Source: Anthracocystis setariae (Eukaryota > Basidiomycota > Ustilaginomycetes > Ustilaginales > Ustilaginaceae). Taken from it: DNA of 64,000 nt. Location: assembly GCA_928724745.1 (NCBI GenBank), contig CAKMXJ010000004.1, positions 434,001-498,000 of the forward strand, given 5' to 3'. The position numbers and the translations under genes are program-made. Below, piece after piece: positions 62,040 through 64,000 of the stretch. Position 1 is the first letter of the stretch, and every line of letters starts with the position of its first letter. The notes below the pieces were generated by a model, which worked only from the letters and a program-made list of their open reading frames with translations, was not told where the DNA came from and searched no databases.

Positions 62040-62728
62040 GGCTATACTTGGACGAGGATGAATTTATTTGGGTCGATGGAGGCTATGGCCATTCACCGTT
62101 CACTGTAGGGCCCTTCTCGCACATTGCCGCCGATAAAAGTCGAGACCTCAAGCACTTCAACTACACTCTTTCGAAGGTAAGAGTTCGAGTAGAGCATGCA
62201 ATTGCTTATCTCAAGAACCGATTTCAGTGTCTTGGAGGTTATCGAGGAAACATCTATCGAGTGGAAGACCAAGCCACAGCCGCCTTAACGATCCAAGCAT
62301 GTATTATTGCTCACACCTTTGCAAGTAAGTACGACCGGTCAGACGAAATCGCCGAACTTCTTCTACCATCTTTCCCTGAAGAGGAGGTGAACGATGTCGT
62401 ACAGACTCTTCAAGCAACGACTGTTCCAGCCGAAGAGATCAGGAGAACCCGGCGAGCAAACCAGCGGCAATATGAGGAGGAACTGGCATCTTCAACGCAA
62501 AATCTCTCACCTTTTGCTGTCTCAAGACTTCGAAGTTCTCAATCACACAGTCTCCGCGAGCGACTCTTTCAGTCTTTATTCAGGTCAACTGGTAGGCAGG
62601 AGGAGGATACAAATGCTTTGTCAAGACGTCACGAAAAGACAGTAACCGACTACAATGCAATGATGCATAGAAGACTGGATAGGCGCGATCAGGCAAACAG
62701 TTATGCCGATGAGGATCATCATCAATAA
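62040..62728 (+). pseudogene. Harbinger-type DDE transposase, C-terminal fragment
   Basis: About 228 codons after the TE3 LTR. FIWVDGGYGHSPFTVGPF carries the second catalytic Asp region (the LLGDSGYP-like motif of the family). LSKVRVRVEHAIAYLKNRFQCL carries the catalytic Glu in the typical R-x-x-x-E-x-x-x-x-x-L-K-x-R-F pattern. The region with the first Asp (usually a DGTH-like motif) and the helix-turn-helix is absent from both fragments, so the middle of the gene, perhaps 200 codons, is missing. Confidence 0.82.
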
Positions 62729-62998
62729 ACAAAACGTTTGTCATCATCAACATCGCATGTACATCTTCTTCTAACCCTAGCCAGCAATACAAAGCACCGA
62801 CATTAACCCTTTGACCTCTGAGCATAGTGTGATAATAACATGTCTATATCATTGTGGTCAACCACGACGAGGAGGAGGAGGAATACATGGAGGTGTTAGA
62901 CTGCTACCCTGTCACGTGAACGGTCACGTGCCTTGCAAAAAAACTCAGTTTTGTGGGTTTCTTTTGGGGCGTTCAGTTTTGTCCAAGAAACTCGCCAA

Positions 62999-63043
62999 AA
63001 AAAAACACGTGTAAATAATAAACTTGCCAAAGTGATACCCCCT
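62999..63043 (-). repeat. Right terminal inverted repeat of the DNA transposon
   Basis: 45 bp, inverted copy of 51709-51753. Just inside it, at 62913-62930, two CACGTG boxes lie 12 bp apart. Confidence 0.9.
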
Positions 63044-64000
63044 ACACTCTACTACGACTACTACTCTACTACTCACACTACACAGTATACAGCCCCGTAC
63101 ATTCCGGTACTTTAAAGTTGGCCTCTGAGCGCGATGTGACGCTTACAGCCGCCGACAGGCACACACTCAGATAGGCACAGTATGCATGCCACTGCAGGCC
63201 TCTGTCCAGATTCGACCAGCTACAGTCAAAGAAAAGAGTTCAGTACAATACGCGATGCTGATGGGTGATGGTGGATGGACCTCAATGACGCCCGGTTCTG
63301 GACCGCGCAGAGGCGAGAATGCAAGTGGTACGAGATTGCCACATCTTACGGCAGAAGCCATTCACTGCACCAGGTGCACGCTGTCTTGTGAAGCCTCGTC
63401 AGCACTTAATGAGCTTCGACCAGGTAACATGTATAACCAACAGAGCTTGACAAAATGGTCCTAATATTTCATCTAGCGGCTCCAGCGATCCAGTACAGTT
63501 TAGCGCTGCATGTCGCGACATGAGGACTACTGCAGATGCCGGGACCCTGACCTTGTTTGCATGCTTCTATCGTACTGCGCTTCCGCACCGTCATGTATAT
63601 ACATGCCACACAGACTGGTCCCCAGGCTGATGAGGCTTCTGTTCTGTCGTTCATTCATCTCGACGTCTATACAAGGTCATCGTATACAGTGCCGTACAAA
63701 GGATAGCGTTGAGCTACAGTGAACTGCAACAAGCTGGAGCTGGTCCGTGCTTGGCTGGCGGCAAAGTATTGATCTCTCAGGTCCAGAGAATTGGAACGGG
63801 ATTTCGAATGGGAGACAAGAAGACAGCTGTGCACGCGATTTTCTGTGCCAAATTCGCACTTTACTCTTCGAAATACGTCGCTTTAACATATCAGTTCCAA
63901 ATCAAACCGATTCGATATCGCTGCCCTGCTCCCCGCGCTGCGTTCAATCATGCAGCCTGGTGATGTCAGACCCCTGAGTGAGAGCACGAACCGGCGGCGG
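63044..64000. other. Right-hand flank without supportable gene
   Basis: About 0.96 kb. It starts with a CTACTA-type simple repeat (about 63048-63090). Short open frames on both strands show no domain or family sequence. It may be the upstream part of a gene outside the window. Confidence 0.4.

Larger units (their letters stand above)
51709..63043 (+). mobile_element. PIF/Harbinger-like DNA transposon, interrupted by TE3
   Basis: Inverted ends of 45 bp at 51709-51753 and 62999-63043, starting AGGGGGTATCAC and differing at one base in my reading. A 3-bp ACA flanks both sides (51706-51708, 63044-63046), the duplication length of this superfamily, though the left copy lies in a CA run. Inside are a Myb/SANT-like gene and parts of a DDE transposase, the usual two-gene content. 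Without TE3 it measures about 3.2 kb. The transposase is broken, so this copy cannot move on its own. Confidence 0.85.

Noticed and set aside
63709..63977. Short frames at the right edge
   Set aside because: No family sequence and no clear start context; could be chance.
1..64000. CRISPR arrays, operons, bacterial signals
   Set aside because: None seen. Introns, a split tRNA and eukaryotic gene families show that this is fungal nuclear DNA.

Overview
The window looks like nuclear DNA of a basidiomycete smut fungus (Ustilaginales; Ustilago or Sporisorium type). Reasons: long GC-rich genes with few, short introns (GTAAGT donors, about 75-115 nt); basidiomycete-type proteins such as a PH-CRIB-kinase Cla4 and an ISD11; and LTR chromoviruses. 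The genus call is inference, not proven.

Host gene blocks. 1-29360 is gene-dense: a Stealth-family phosphotransferase cut by the left edge; a histone-fold TFIID subunit (TAF3/TAF8 type); nuclear poly(A)-binding protein (PAB2); ISD11; tRNA-splicing endonuclease catalytic subunit SEN2; CAF-1 p60 (CAC2); a METTL14-type MT-A70 protein; CLA4; an intron-bearing tRNA-Met; VPS35; and MCM10. 44419-50619 is a second block: ALKBH6-like, a RING-CH membrane E3 ligase, SRP9, citrate carrier CTP1 and NHP6. These are housekeeping genes with no shared pathway.

Transposon blocks. At 29361-44291 a gene related to the fungal luciferase (Luz) family is split by a Ty3-type chromovirus, called TE1 here (29465-43298; 163-bp LTRs, 5-bp duplication CATCT). 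TE1 is itself split inside pol by a second chromovirus, TE2 (31670-39835; 350-bp LTRs, duplication ATATC). At 51709-63043 lies a PIF/Harbinger-like DNA transposon with 45-bp terminal inverted repeats, a Myb/SANT-like gene and a DDE transposase. Its transposase is interrupted by TE3 (53861-62039), a relative of TE2. TE3 has no target duplication, and the middle of the transposase is missing.

Most unusual signal. TE2 and TE3 carry, between pol and the 3' LTR, a gene on the opposite strand. It has its own TATA box, a 7-nt first exon, a 78-nt intron conserved in both copies, and a roughly 617-residue product with two Cys clusters. In the stretch compared, the antisense reading frame is far better conserved than the overlapping sense frame. 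TE2 keeps this gene open but has lost an RT catalytic Asp (YLDN). TE3 keeps RT (YLDD) but its antisense gene has two frameshifts. Both appear to use Tf1-like self-priming.
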